Counted from the stretch's first letter, positions 31,499-40,650 are shown. The stretch is DNA of 64,000 nucleotides from CAYRJD01 sp965212125 (GCA_965212125.1 OZ243045.1:1178001-1242000), one strand, 5' to 3'. Made by a program: numbers and translations. Notes: generated from the letters alone by a model not told the origin.

Positions 31499-32275
31499 AT
31501 GGATCTTGGAATTGCGGGACGCAAAGCAGCGGTGGCGGCTGGTTCAGCGGGATTAGGACTTGGCACGGCCAAGGCGCTCGCGGCTGAAGGCGTGCAAGTA
31601 GCTATCTGCGGGCGAGACCCTGAAAAGCTGACACAAGCTGCGAGTCAGATAGCCGACCACGCCAGCAATCAAGCGGGCGGCCAAACAAGCATCGTGCCCA
31701 TTGAAGCCGATCTAAGCGACCCGAGCGAGGGCAAACGGTTTGTTGAGCAAGCCATCGCTGAGCTCGGCCAGGTTGACATTTTGGTAACGAACGCGGGCGG
31801 GCCGCCGCCGGGCATGTTCGCCAACACTGAGATTGACGCCTATCAAGCTGCGTTTGACATGAACTGCAAAGCAATGATTGAAATGTGCCGGGCTGCCATA
31901 CCAGCAATGTCTGAACGCAGGTGGGGTCGGGTGTGCGCCATTACGAGCGTGGGCGTGAAGCAACCGATCTCGTTTTTGATGGCTAGCTCGGTGGCGCGTG
32001 CCGGGCTGACGAGTTTTTTGAAGATCACCGCCCGTGAGATTGCGGCAAACGGCGTGACGGTTAACTCAGCGCAGCCGGGGACTCATTGGACCGACCGCGT
32101 TGCCAAGATCTCAGCTAGCCCGGAAGAGGCGGCTAAATCAATACCGGCTCAGATCACCGGCGAGGCCGATGACTTTGGCGCGGCGGTTGCGTTCTTGTGC
32201 TCTGAGCAGGCGAAGTTCATCACCGGCACTGGGCTGCTGATAGACGGCGGTGCGGCCACCGGATTGCTGGACTAG
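31499..32275 (+). CDS. FabG-like SDR with altered catalytic motif
   Basis: A 258-residue short-chain dehydrogenase-like protein of the BKR-like subgroup. The N-terminal loop is AAGSAGLGLGTA instead of TGxxxGxG, and after ITSVGVKQP the usual Y-x-x-x-K is replaced by a segment reading FLMASSVARAGL, so Tyr and Lys are both missing. TNAGGPPPG and LLIDGGAATG are typical of this subgroup, whose members are known to depart from the SDR tetrad. Activity is therefore uncertain. Ribosome site GAAGGAAAC before the ATG at 31499. It ends 4 bases into the convergent cobW gene. Bases 31907-31937 are duplicated at 28761. Confidence 0.83.
   Translation: MDLGIAGRKAAVAAGSAGLGLGTAKALAAEGVQVAICGRDPEKLTQAASQIADHASNQAGGQTSIVPIEADLSDPSEGKRFVEQAIAELGQVDILVTNAGGPPPGMFANTEIDAYQAAFDMNCKAMIEMCRAAIPAMSERRWGRVCAITSVGVKQPISFLMASSVARAGLTSFLKITAREIAANGVTVNSAQPGTHWTDRVAKISASPEEAAKSIPAQITGEADDFGAAVAFLCSEQAKFITGTGLLIDGGAATGLLD
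31907..31937 (+). repeat. 31-bp direct repeat, right copy (inside the SDR gene)
   Basis: Identical to 28761-28791. This copy is in frame and codes for a conserved SDR segment (S-E-R-R-W-G-R-V-C), so it is the likely source. Confidence 0.92.
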
Positions 32276-33339
32276 CCCAGCTCAGCGCCCTCAAGCGCCC
32301 GCTCTAACCAGTCAAGTGCTGCGGAGTTTTTGCGGGCGACAAGGCTCAAGGAGTGGCGACTGTGTGGCTCGCTGGGGGTGATAGATGAGCGCTTGCCGAC
32401 TGCTTGGATTACGTAGTCGCTGACGTTGGCTTCGTTGCCGTTGGCTTTGCTGGCGCTAGTGCTTGGCGACTGGTCGGAGTGTGTGAGCTGAACGAGTCCT
32501 TTGAGTCGTAGCACGTATTCGGGCAGGTTCGCCAGTAGTGCCTCCATTCGTTCCATCGGAATCGGTTTGTCCAGTGCGACGGTGCAGGACTCAAAGACGT
32601 CGACCGCGGTGTTTGTGGCGGGCTCGGCGGTGGGCGCGGAATCAACGGCGGCAGGGTCGGTGGCGGCAGGGTTGCCCGACGCGTCAACCGCCGCATCGAA
32701 CAACACGGCAAAGGGCACCTCAGCGTTGGTCGCACGCACCAGAGCGGCGTTGGGAGCGAGCGTGCGAAGCCAGTCGCACAAATCGTCGGTGTCCTGGCGC
32801 GAGCTGAGCAGGTCAATCTTGTTGAGGATTAACAAGTCGGCGGCGGCGATCTGTTGGCGCACCGTGTCTGCCACCCAGCGATCGTCAGCACGCTCCCGCA
32901 CGGTCTCAGCATCAACCAGCACCGCCACGGCATCGGGACGCAGCCCTGGAGTGTGGCTGTAGACGGCGATCTGCGCTGGGTCGGAAACACCGCTCGCCTC
33001 AATGAGCAGCCGGGTCGGGGCGGGCTCAGAGGATCGCACTTGCATTAGTGCTGTTGCGAAGCCGTCCGCCAAGCTGCAACAGATGCAGCCGTTGGCGAGG
33101 GTCAGCTTGTCTGAATCCGCTGCGATGATGAGATCTTCGTCGATGGATATCTCCCCGAAGTCGTTCACGATCACGGCGATGCGTTCGTCCGCTGAGCGCA
33201 ACACGTAGTTCACGAGCGTTGTCTTGCCCGCACCCAAGTAGCCGCCCACGACCGTTACCGCGATGGGGCTGGGGTTGGCTGCGGCGGGGTTGGCTGCGGC
33301 GGCAGCGGCCGGCTCGCTGGGTGTCACGTCATTCGTCAA
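32272..33339 (-). CDS. CobW/COG0523 metal-chaperone GTPase
   Basis: A 355-residue G3E-family GTPase. VVGGYLGAGKTTLVN is Walker A, NDFGEISIDEDL the Glu-containing motif, G84-C-I-C-C88 the metal-binding motif, LIEASGVSDP the Walker B/switch region and LNKIDL the guanine-specificity motif. Members deliver zinc, cobalt or nickel to client proteins. The C-terminal CobW domain is interrupted by a low-complexity P-A-A-T-D-P-A-A-V-D insertion near residue 235. It follows the amidohydrolase gene by 11 bases, which makes that metal-dependent enzyme or the nickel/peptide importer a plausible client system (inference). Confidence 0.9.
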   Translation of the reverse strand: MTNDVTPSEPAAAAAANPAAANPSPIAVTVVGGYLGAGKTTLVNYVLRSADERIAVIVNDFGEISIDEDLIIAADSDKLTLANGCICCSLADGFATALMQVRSSEPAPTRLLIEASGVSDPAQIAVYSHTPGLRPDAVAVLVDAETVRERADDRWVADTVRQQIAAADLLILNKIDLLSSRQDTDDLCDWLRTLAPNAALVRATNAEVPFAVLFDAAVDASGNPAATDPAAVDSAPTAEPATNTAVDVFESCTVALDKPIPMERMEALLANLPEYVLRLKGLVQLTHSDQSPSTSASKANGNEANVSDYVIQAVGKRSSITPSEPHSRHSLSLVARKNSAALDWLERALEGAELG

Positions 33340-33350
33340 GCCGCTCGGTG

Positions 33351-35081
33351 TCAGCCGGGGTGGTGGTCGGCCTCAAGCGGCTCGCCGCCAAGCACGGTTC
33401 CCCACACGCCTATGTCTCTTAGATCCATCGGGTCAACCTGGGTTGGGTCGTCTTCCAGCACGGCGAAGTCCGCGAGCTTGCCCGCCTCAATGCTGCCGAT
33501 CTCGTCGTCAAGTTTGAGCTGGCGGGCGGCCTCAATGGTGATGGAGCGCAGCGCCGCCTCAACGCTGATGCGTTCGTCGGGTCCGAGCACCTCGCCCGAT
33601 GCAGTCACACGATTTACCGCACACCAGGCCGTGTGCAGGTGCCCGAGAGGCGTGATCGGCGAATCGGAATGAATAGAAAAACTGACCCCCTCCGCCAGCG
33701 CAGTCGCGCATGCGTCCATTCGTGCTGCTCGCTCCGGTCCGACCGTCACGTCGCGATGCTGGTCGCCCCAATAGAAAATGTGGTTGGCGAAGATGTTCGC
33801 CGACATCCCCAGCGCCGCCATTCGCCGGTACTGAGCGGGGGTGGTGAGCTGGCTGTGCTGAACGGTGTGGCGATGATCCCAACGGGGATAACGCTCCAGC
33901 ACTTGCTCAACGGCGTCAATGAAAACCTCTGAGGCTTCGTCGCCGTTGCAGTGGCAGTGGACGGTCAAGCCGGCTCGGTGGTACGCCTCGATCAGGTCTG
34001 GCATTTGATCGGGCGGAGTTAGCCACAGGCCGTTGCCGGTGTGGTCTGGCGGTGGCTTGTAGTAGTGCGGCCAGCTGACCCGAGCCGTGAACCCTTGGAT
34101 TGATCCGTCCAAGATCAGCTTCACGATGCCGAAGCGCAGCTTGGCGGTCTGTTCGTTTTTTAGCTTGGCGCCTAGCTCCGCTAGTTCGGCGGGATTTTGC
34201 GGAACTCCGAACAGGTTTGACATCGCCACCATCACTCTGGCCGGATAGCGCGGGTCGTCGGTTACTTTGCGCCAGTTGTCAAGCTGGTCTTGCTCCCACA
34301 GCTGCGTGGTGCCCAGATCGGTCAGCAGCGTGTGGCCGGCGTTGCGCGCCTCTTCGGCGTAGCGCCAGCGAGCGGCTTCGGTTCGGTTGGCCGCCATCAT
34401 CTCAACGAAGGCTTCGCCTGCGAGCATCATTCCGGCTGGTTCTTGCAGCTCGCCGTTGGGCATGCCATCGGAGTCGCGAGCCACGCCGGGGCTCGTGGCG
34501 GTTTCGTCTATTCCGCAGCGTTGCATTAGCGCGGAGTTGACCGTTGCGAGGTGTCCGCTGGCGTGTAGCACCAGCGCTGGGCGGGCGCCCGTAACCGTGT
34601 CAAGGTGGCGTGCGACTAGCCGTTCGCCGGGAAAATAAATCGGGTCTAGGCCCCACGCCAGCAGGGTCGCCGGGTCGCCGGTGGCTGAGTCGCCGCTAGC
34701 CAGGTCGCCGCTAGCCGGGTCGCCGTCCATCTCGGCCTCTGCCTGCGCCAGTCGGGCGAGCACGTCTTCGATGGACTTACAGCCCGGCCACAACTTGCCT
34801 TGCGGGTCGCGCCGGTCGAAATAGCCGACATAGGTGAAGCTCCAAAGCCCGCCGGACATCACGTGGCAGTGAGCTTCAACGAAGCCCGGCAACAGCACGT
34901 GCTTGGCGAAGCGGTCGTCGATGCGGTGATCGCCCCACTGCGCTAGTTCGGCGGCACTGCCGACTCCGAGCACACGGTCGCCAGCCACGGCCACCGCTTC
35001 GCCGGAGGGGAAGGCGGGGTTCATCGTGATGACTCGCCTGGCGGGGTAGATAACGAACGGCTCTGCGGTTGGCTCTGGCAT
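33351..35081 (-). CDS. Amidohydrolase, YtcJ-like (amidohydrolase_3)
   Basis: A 576-residue metal-dependent hydrolase of the amidohydrolase superfamily. LLPGFVEAHCHVM has the H-x-H metal pair, TVHCHCNGDEA and HTVQHSQL supply further His residues, and FSIHSDSPITPLGHLHTA the late Asp; EAALRSITIEAARQLKLDDEIGSIEAGKLADFAVLEDDP is the characteristic C-terminal segment. Members split amides or related C-N bonds. No signal peptide, so it acts in the cytosol, on substrate presumably brought in by the importer encoded just upstream (4-base gap). A G-D-P-A-S-G-D-L-A-S-G-D repeat lies near residue 125. Confidence 0.9.
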   Translation of the reverse strand: MPEPTAEPFVIYPARRVITMNPAFPSGEAVAVAGDRVLGVGSAAELAQWGDHRIDDRFAKHVLLPGFVEAHCHVMSGGLWSFTYVGYFDRRDPQGKLWPGCKSIEDVLARLAQAEAEMDGDPASGDLASGDSATGDPATLLAWGLDPIYFPGERLVARHLDTVTGARPALVLHASGHLATVNSALMQRCGIDETATSPGVARDSDGMPNGELQEPAGMMLAGEAFVEMMAANRTEAARWRYAEEARNAGHTLLTDLGTTQLWEQDQLDNWRKVTDDPRYPARVMVAMSNLFGVPQNPAELAELGAKLKNEQTAKLRFGIVKLILDGSIQGFTARVSWPHYYKPPPDHTGNGLWLTPPDQMPDLIEAYHRAGLTVHCHCNGDEASEVFIDAVEQVLERYPRWDHRHTVQHSQLTTPAQYRRMAALGMSANIFANHIFYWGDQHRDVTVGPERAARMDACATALAEGVSFSIHSDSPITPLGHLHTAWCAVNRVTASGEVLGPDERISVEAALRSITIEAARQLKLDDEIGSIEAGKLADFAVLEDDPTQVDPMDLRDIGVWGTVLGGEPLEADHHPG

Positions 35082-35085
35082 GGGC

Positions 35086-36030
35086 TTATTCCTGGGCTAC
35101 GAAGTGTCCGGGTGAGACCTCGGCAAGCTGCACCGGCTCCGGCGCGCTGCCAGGGCCAAACACGGGGCTGGGGATCTCATCGGTTTGCACCGAGCGGTCG
35201 GTGCGCCGCTGGCGAGGGTCGGCCACCGGCACGGAATCGAGCAGAAGCTTCGTGTAGGAGTGCGTTGGGTTTTCAAACACTGCCCGGCGCGGACCCAGCT
35301 CCACTACCTGCCCCAGGTACATCACCGCTACTCGGTGAGCGATTCGCTCCACGACGGCGAGGTCGTGGCTGATGAACAAGAACGACAAGCCCAGCTCGGC
35401 TTGCAGATCCATCATGAGGTTCACGACCTGTGCCTGGATGGAAACGTCCAGCGCCGAGACGGCTTCGTCGGCTATCACCAAATCAGGCCGCAGCGCCAAG
35501 GCGCGTGCGATGCAGATGCGTTGGCGTTGGCCGCCTGAGAACTGGTGCGGGTATTGCGGCATGTCGTCAGCCGACAGCCCAACCCGTTCCAGCAGCGATG
35601 CCACCGTTTCGGGGATCTCCTTGCGTGGCACCGAGCGGTGAATCTCCAGCGGCTCGCCGACGGCCTTGCCGATTGGTCGCCGCGGATCCAGGCTGGCGAA
35701 GGGGTCTTGGAACACGATCTGCATTTTGCGGCGGTGCTCTCGTAACTCCTGCGCAGGCAGGTTGGTGATGTCGGAGCCGTCGAGGGTGATCGTGCCGCTG
35801 GTGGGGTTGAGCAGGCGGATGATCAGGTACGCCAGCGTGGATTTGCCGCAGCCGCTCTCGCCCACCACCGCCAAGGTCTCGCGGCGTTCTACCGCCAGGC
35901 TGACCTTCTCCACGGCGTGTATGCGTCCTTTGTTTTCAACCGAGAAATGCTTGGTCAGATCCTTGACTTCCACGATGGGTTCACCGGTGGCGGGGCTGCT
36001 GCCGGTGGTAGCAGTCGCTGACTCAGTCAC
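35086..36030 (-). CDS. dppF: Oligopeptide/dipeptide ABC transporter ATPase, DppF type
   Basis: A 314-residue ABC ATPase. Walker A GESGCGKSTLAY, Q-loop QIVFQDPFASLDP, signature FSGGQRQRICIARAL, Walker B DLVIADEAVSALDVS and switch His in FLFISHDLAVV are complete; NPTHSYTKLLLDSVP with VADPRQRR is the C-terminal oligopeptide-family tail. It pairs with DppD to drive import. GTG start overlapping the dppD stop by 4 nt. Confidence 0.93.
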   Translation of the reverse strand: MTESATATTGSSPATGEPIVEVKDLTKHFSVENKGRIHAVEKVSLAVERRETLAVVGESGCGKSTLAYLIIRLLNPTSGTITLDGSDITNLPAQELREHRRKMQIVFQDPFASLDPRRPIGKAVGEPLEIHRSVPRKEIPETVASLLERVGLSADDMPQYPHQFSGGQRQRICIARALALRPDLVIADEAVSALDVSIQAQVVNLMMDLQAELGLSFLFISHDLAVVERIAHRVAVMYLGQVVELGPRRAVFENPTHSYTKLLLDSVPVADPRQRRTDRSVQTDEIPSPVFGPGSAPEPVQLAEVSPGHFVAQE

Positions 36031-36974
36031 GCTGACTGCTCGCGGCTTGTGGCGTCGGCTGGCATTTCCGGAGCGCTGGCCGACAATTCCGGGTCGTCGG
36101 TCAGCAATTCAAAGCGGTGCGGTGCCTCTGATCCAGCCATCGAACCAAGGCGCGGCACTGCGGCTAGCAACTCACGTGTGTAGGGCTGCTGCGGCCGCTC
36201 AAAGATGTCATTGACACCGCCTCGTTCAACGACGTTTGATGCCCGCATCACCACTACCTCGTCGGCTATCTCCGCCACGACCCCCATGTCGTGAGTGATG
36301 ATGAGCACCGCCGCTCCGGTTTCGCTTTGTAACTCTGCGATGAGGGCGAGAATCTGAGCTTGAGTCGTGACGTCAAGCGCGGTGGTCGGCTCGTCGGCAA
36401 TGAGAATGCTGGGGTCGCACGCCAGCGCCATGGCGATCATCACTCGCTGACGCATGCCGCCCGACATCTCGTGCGGGTATTGCCGCAGCCGCGAAGCAGC
36501 GTCCGGGATGCGCACGCGGTCAAGCATCTCCAGCGCTCGCTGGCGCGCCTGGGAGCGCGACATTCCGCGGTGCAGGCGCAGCACCTCATAAATCTGGCTG
36601 CCGACGGTGTAAACGGGGTTCAGGCTGGTGAGCGGCTCTTGGAAAATCATAGAAATGCGGTCGCCGCGCACTGCGCGCATTTGCTTTTCCGGCAGCTGTA
36701 AAAGATCGGACACGGTGTCGTCGTCTTCGCGGTAGCTGACCCTGCCGGCGCTAATCGTGGCTCGGGTGCCCAGCTCAACTAAGCGCATTATTGACAGCGC
36801 CGTTACTGACTTGCCCGATCCCGATTCTCCGACGAGCGCGAGCGTCTGGCCGTCGTGGAGATTAAACGACACGTCTTGCACGGCGACAAAGTTGTCAAAG
36901 GCAACGGTCAGCCCGCTCACCGCCAGCCTTTGCTTGCCGTTGAGCCCACCGGTGAATCCGCCACCGCTAGACAT
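36027..36974 (-). CDS. dppD: Oligopeptide/dipeptide ABC transporter ATPase, DppD type
   Basis: A 315-residue ABC ATPase, partner of DppF. Walker A GESGSGKSVTAL, FQEPLTSLNP, signature MSGGMRQRVMIAMAL, Walker B ILIADEPTTALDVT and LIITHDMGVVAE are present, and FERPQQPYTRELLAAVP is the family tail. I place the start at ATG 36974 (MSSGGGFTGG), 2 bases after the permease stop; the frame is open 53 codons upstream but that extension lies within dppC. Confidence 0.92.
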   Translation of the reverse strand: MSSGGGFTGGLNGKQRLAVSGLTVAFDNFVAVQDVSFNLHDGQTLALVGESGSGKSVTALSIMRLVELGTRATISAGRVSYREDDDTVSDLLQLPEKQMRAVRGDRISMIFQEPLTSLNPVYTVGSQIYEVLRLHRGMSRSQARQRALEMLDRVRIPDAASRLRQYPHEMSGGMRQRVMIAMALACDPSILIADEPTTALDVTTQAQILALIAELQSETGAAVLIITHDMGVVAEIADEVVVMRASNVVERGGVNDIFERPQQPYTRELLAAVPRLGSMAGSEAPHRFELLTDDPELSASAPEMPADATSREQSA

Positions 36975-36976
36975 GC

Positions 36977-37927
36977 TTAGCGTCCTCGCAGCTTGGGGTT
37001 GAAGGCGTCTTGCAGCCCGTCGCCGATGAGGCTGAAGCTCAGCACGGTCACGAAGATCGCCAGCCCGGGGAACGTGACCGACCACCAAGCCGTCAAGAAG
37101 TTGCCACGGTTCAGCCCGATCATTAATCCCCAACTAGTTGAGTTGGCGTCGCCCAACCCCAGAAAAGACAGGCCCGCCTCAAACAGAATCGCCGTACCCA
37201 TTATCAGCGTGGCTGAGACAATCAGCGGCGGCAAGGCGTTGGGGAATACCACTCGGCGGATGATTCGCCAGTCGGTGGCACCGAGCGCTTGCGCCGCCCG
37301 AACGAACTCCAGATTTCGCAGCCGCAGGAACTCAGCGCGGGTGATGCGCGCAATGCCGGGCCACGCCGTTACACCGATTGCGAACGAGATTGCCCACAGC
37401 GAGGGCTCAAACAACGTCACCAACACCATTGCGAACAGCAGCGCTGGCAACACTTGAAAGAACTCAGTTATGCGCACGAGCACGTTGCTGAGCCAGCCGC
37501 TGAAGTAGCCCGCCAGCGAGCCGATGGTCACTCCGATGGCGATCACCATCGCCGCGGCCACTGCCGCAACCGTCAAGCTCGTGGCACCGCCGGTCACGAC
37601 GCCGGCGAGAACATCACGCCCCAAGTAATCGGTTCCAAGGCGTGCTTCGGAGATCTCGCCGGGTGGAGTTAGCGGCCGCGCAATGATGTCTTTGGGGTCG
37701 TTTTCGTACAGCAGCGGACCTAAAAAGGTCATCACGATTATCCCGATCAGCAGCACCACACCCACCACGGCCGCCTTGTTTCGCAAAAACAGCCGCAGCG
37801 TTTCGCGCCCGGGGCGCGCCAACTCAGGACTTGACAGATCAGGACTTGACAGATCGGGGGGCGCCAGATCAACGTCAGACACGGGGCTGTCAGACACGGG
37901 GCTGTCAGACACAGGGACCTCAGGCAC
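36977..37927 (-). CDS. dppC: ABC transporter permease, DppC type
   Basis: An inner permease of the peptide/nickel importer with the DppC architecture: a first helix after the cytosolic head (AAVVGVVLLIGIIVMTFLGP), the external loop RLGTDYLGRDVLAGVV, and the EAA motif at RAAQALGATDWRIIRRVVFPNALPPL. The head contains in-frame repeats of V-S-D-S-P and D-L-S-S-P, coded by 15-bp DNA repeats at 37825-37915. The start is unsure: TTG 37960 overlaps dppB by 41 nt, GTG 37927 by 8 nt; I use the latter. Confidence 0.9.
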   Translation of the reverse strand: MPEVPVSDSPVSDSPVSDVDLAPPDLSSPDLSSPELARPGRETLRLFLRNKAAVVGVVLLIGIIVMTFLGPLLYENDPKDIIARPLTPPGEISEARLGTDYLGRDVLAGVVTGGATSLTVAAVAAAMVIAIGVTIGSLAGYFSGWLSNVLVRITEFFQVLPALLFAMVLVTLFEPSLWAISFAIGVTAWPGIARITRAEFLRLRNLEFVRAAQALGATDWRIIRRVVFPNALPPLIVSATLIMGTAILFEAGLSFLGLGDANSTSWGLMIGLNRGNFLTAWWSVTFPGLAIFVTVLSFSLIGDGLQDAFNPKLRGR

Positions 37928-38903
37928 GGGACTTGTCTCGCAGTCGGATGCGCGGGTCAATGACGGAGTAGAGCAGGTCGGTCAGCAGGTTGGCGATTAT
38001 CACTAGCACCGCTGAGGCAAGCAGCACGCCGAGCAGCACTGATGTGTCGCGCCGCAGGATTGAGTCGAAGGCGAGTCGCCCCAGCCCGGGCCAGTTGAAA
38101 ACCGTTTCAACGAGCAGAGCGCCAGACAGCAGTGTGCCGAACTGCAAGCCAGCCACCGTGACCAGCGGAATGATGGCGTTGCGTAGCGCATGCTTGTACA
38201 CGACTACTCCCTCGCTCAGCCCTTTGGCGCGGGCGGTGCGGACGTAATCCGATTCCAACACCTCCAGCATTGACGCACGCGACAGCCGGCTGTATTGCGC
38301 CAGATAGATGAGTCCCAGCGTCAGTGCGGGCAATATCAGATGCTCGGCTATGTCTACGGAGGTGCCCACTACTCCTGCGGAATAGGTGATGTCGTGCCAA
38401 CCCTGCACCGGCAACAGCTGCCAGGTTGAGGCGAACAAGATCACCAGCATGATGCCGGTCCAAAACACGGGCATAGAGAAACCCACCAACGCCAGCACCG
38501 TTGCTGCATGGCTGAACGGGCTGTCGGGGCGGCGTGCGGTTATAACTCCCACCAACGTTCCCGCGGCTATGGCGAATGCCAGAGCGGTGCCCACCAGCAA
38601 GATCGTGGGCCAAAGCCGTTCAAAGATCAGCGAGGTCACCGACTGGTTGAAGAAATAGGACTCGCCGAGATCGCCGGTTGCGACACGACCCACATAGGTG
38701 CCGAGCTGAACCACGAGCGGCCGGTCAAGCCCGTATTGAGAGCGGATCTGCTCAACGAACTCGGGATCGCCCGCGCCACTCTCGCCGACGATGACCGTGG
38801 CGGGGTCACCTGGCGTGATGTGGATGAGCACGAAGTTAAGAGCAATCACCGCCAATATGAGCCCAATCGCTTGGGCGACTCTTGATGCGATCGCTTTTAA
38901 CAC
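37920..38903 (-). CDS. dppB: ABC transporter permease, DppB type
   Basis: A 327-residue permease with the DppB layout: N-terminal helix (AIGLILAVIALNFVLIHITPGDPA), the loop IRSQYGLDRPLVVQLGTYVGRVATGDLGESYFFNQSV, and the EAA motif TARAKGLSEGVVVYKHALRNAIIPLV, ending in the typical YSVIDPRIRLRDK. GTG start at 38903 sits in the first unit of a 17-bp tandem repeat. With DppC it forms the translocation pore. Confidence 0.93.
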   Translation of the reverse strand: MLKAIASRVAQAIGLILAVIALNFVLIHITPGDPATVIVGESGAGDPEFVEQIRSQYGLDRPLVVQLGTYVGRVATGDLGESYFFNQSVTSLIFERLWPTILLVGTALAFAIAAGTLVGVITARRPDSPFSHAATVLALVGFSMPVFWTGIMLVILFASTWQLLPVQGWHDITYSAGVVGTSVDIAEHLILPALTLGLIYLAQYSRLSRASMLEVLESDYVRTARAKGLSEGVVVYKHALRNAIIPLVTVAGLQFGTLLSGALLVETVFNWPGLGRLAFDSILRRDTSVLLGVLLASAVLVIIANLLTDLLYSVIDPRIRLRDKSRA

Positions 38904-38940
38904 TGATGAACCACTAGCACTGATGAACTACTAGCACTGA
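38901..38940. repeat. 17-bp tandem repeat at the dppB start
   Basis: CACTGATGAACYACTAG occurs at 38901-38917 and 38918-38934 with a third partial copy to 38940. The first unit holds the dppB start codon. Confidence 0.85.
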
Positions 38941-38979
38941 TTGACCGCCCAACCCCAGCCCGTCAGCCGTTGTGTTCGA

Positions 38980-40650
38980 CTACTCGTCTAGCCAAACCCC
39001 AAGCATTGGTGACATCAGCCCCCAGATGGTGTCGCTCGGGCCAGACCGCACTGCTGAACTGGTTGCCTGCCAGAACGGCGGAGTCGTCAGGAAGTAGATC
39101 GGAACCTCGTCGGCCACGATCTGCTGGAACTCGCCGTAGAGCGACGCCCTTGTTGCGGTGTCTAGCTCTTGGCCAGCGGCCGCGAGCAGGCGGTCAACTT
39201 CGTCATTGGCGTAGCCGGTGTTGTTCGTCCAGATAACCCCAACGCGGTTGTCGCTCAGGTAGGTGCGATGCACGCCGATGACAGGGTCACCCCAGTTCCA
39301 GACGTTGTTGATGGTCATCTGGAAGTCGCCGGAGGAAATGCGCTGCGCCCATGTTGGGAAGTCTGGCGACACGCTCAACTCCACCTCAATGCCGGCCTCT
39401 TCTAGCGCCTGCACCACATACTCGGCATGTATAACTTGCGTTGGCGGGATGTAGTCGATGGTGAGCTTCAGCTCGCCCTCGTCGTAGCCCGCTTCGGCTA
39501 GCAGCTCTTTAGCTCGGTCAATGTCCTTGTCGTAGCGGTTGGCGCTCTCGTCGTGGAAGGGGCTGGCGACTGCGATGCCGGTCGGAGCAGGGAACGTGAG
39601 TCCTTGCTCGATGACCTCAGACAGGAACTCGCGGTCAACTGCGTAAGCGATTGCCTGACGCACCCGCTTGTCCGACAGCGCCGTATCGGCCACATTGAAC
39701 TCCAGCCACTGGATCTGACCGATGGCTTCGTGACCTCTGGAGGTCACATCAACGTCTGGGTTGTCCATCAGGCGCAAGATGTTGGCTGGCGGGCCAAGCG
39801 TGGCCGACAGATGGGTCGTTCCGTTTTCCAGACCTAGAACGATGGATGTGGAGTCTGGTGTGATGTCAATCACGATGCCGTCAAGGCAGGGGGCGTCTTC
39901 AATGAAGAAGTCGTCGAAGCGCTCCATCCGGATGGTCTTGCCCGCATCGTATTCAATCAGCTTGAACGGTCCGGAGCCGACGAAATCCTCGGTGTTGCGG
40001 GGATGGGTCTTGAGATCCTGGCCGTCATCAAAGATGTGTTTGGGGATGATCGGCAACAGGCCGGGCGACATTGCTAACAAGATCGCCGGGTGCGGCTGGC
40101 CAAGGTTGATGATCGCCGTCTGGTCGTCGGGCGTGTCCACGCTTGTTACCGGAGCGAACATCGGCTTGAACGGGTGATTTGCCTGCGCCGTCAAGATTGA
40201 GAACTCAACGTCGGCGGACGTGATCGGCATTCCGTCGTGGAAGACGGCATCGTCAACCAGGTTCAACGTGACGGACAGCCCGTCGTCGGCGACCTCCCAA
40301 CTCTCTGCCAGGTACGGCATTGGGTTGTAGTCGTCGTCATATAGCAGCGGGCTGGCGTTTAGCTGCGTGCCCGGTACTGCCGTGGCATAGCCGGACTGCA
40401 CGGTGCCGTTGAAGTGTCGTGGAACTTGCGTGCTGCCGAGAATCAGCGTGCCGCCGCGGGTGCCGCCGCCGATGCACGTGTCATCTCCGCTGGGCTCGGC
40501 TTGTGGCGCAGCGGTCGTGGCCGTGGCACCCGAAGTGGTGTCTGCGGCACTGCTGTCGCTGTCGTCATCGCTGCCACAAGCCGCGGCAAAGAGGGCGAGG
40601 GCAATGAGCATTGCCAGCACCGACCGTTTAGTTATTTTTGATTTTCTCAC
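38980..40650 (-). CDS. Extracellular solute-binding protein, family 5 (lipoprotein)
   Basis: A 556-residue peptide/nickel-type binding lipoprotein. The signal region VLAMLIALALFAAAC is a lipobox with Cys25, followed by an Asp/Ser/Thr-rich linker. YLAESWEVADDGLSVTLNLVDDAVFHDG is the family-5 signature near the start of the mature domain. The GTG at 40650 is chosen since AGAAGGGG lies 9 bases ahead; the frame is open 12 codons more. It is first of the importer operon: binding protein, DppB, DppC, DppD, DppF, amidohydrolase, CobW. The ligand is not evident; an amide- or peptide-like compound would fit the hydrolase. Confidence 0.92.
   Translation of the reverse strand: MRKSKITKRSVLAMLIALALFAAACGSDDDSDSSAADTTSGATATTAAPQAEPSGDDTCIGGGTRGGTLILGSTQVPRHFNGTVQSGYATAVPGTQLNASPLLYDDDYNPMPYLAESWEVADDGLSVTLNLVDDAVFHDGMPITSADVEFSILTAQANHPFKPMFAPVTSVDTPDDQTAIINLGQPHPAILLAMSPGLLPIIPKHIFDDGQDLKTHPRNTEDFVGSGPFKLIEYDAGKTIRMERFDDFFIEDAPCLDGIVIDITPDSTSIVLGLENGTTHLSATLGPPANILRLMDNPDVDVTSRGHEAIGQIQWLEFNVADTALSDKRVRQAIAYAVDREFLSEVIEQGLTFPAPTGIAVASPFHDESANRYDKDIDRAKELLAEAGYDEGELKLTIDYIPPTQVIHAEYVVQALEEAGIEVELSVSPDFPTWAQRISSGDFQMTINNVWNWGDPVIGVHRTYLSDNRVGVIWTNNTGYANDEVDRLLAAAGQELDTATRASLYGEFQQIVADEVPIYFLTTPPFWQATSSAVRSGPSDTIWGLMSPMLGVWLDE

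Noticed and set aside
28761..31937. 31-bp direct repeats considered as att sites of an integrated element
   Set aside because: No integrase, transposase or tRNA end is involved and one copy is an internal part of an SDR gene; duplication is simpler.
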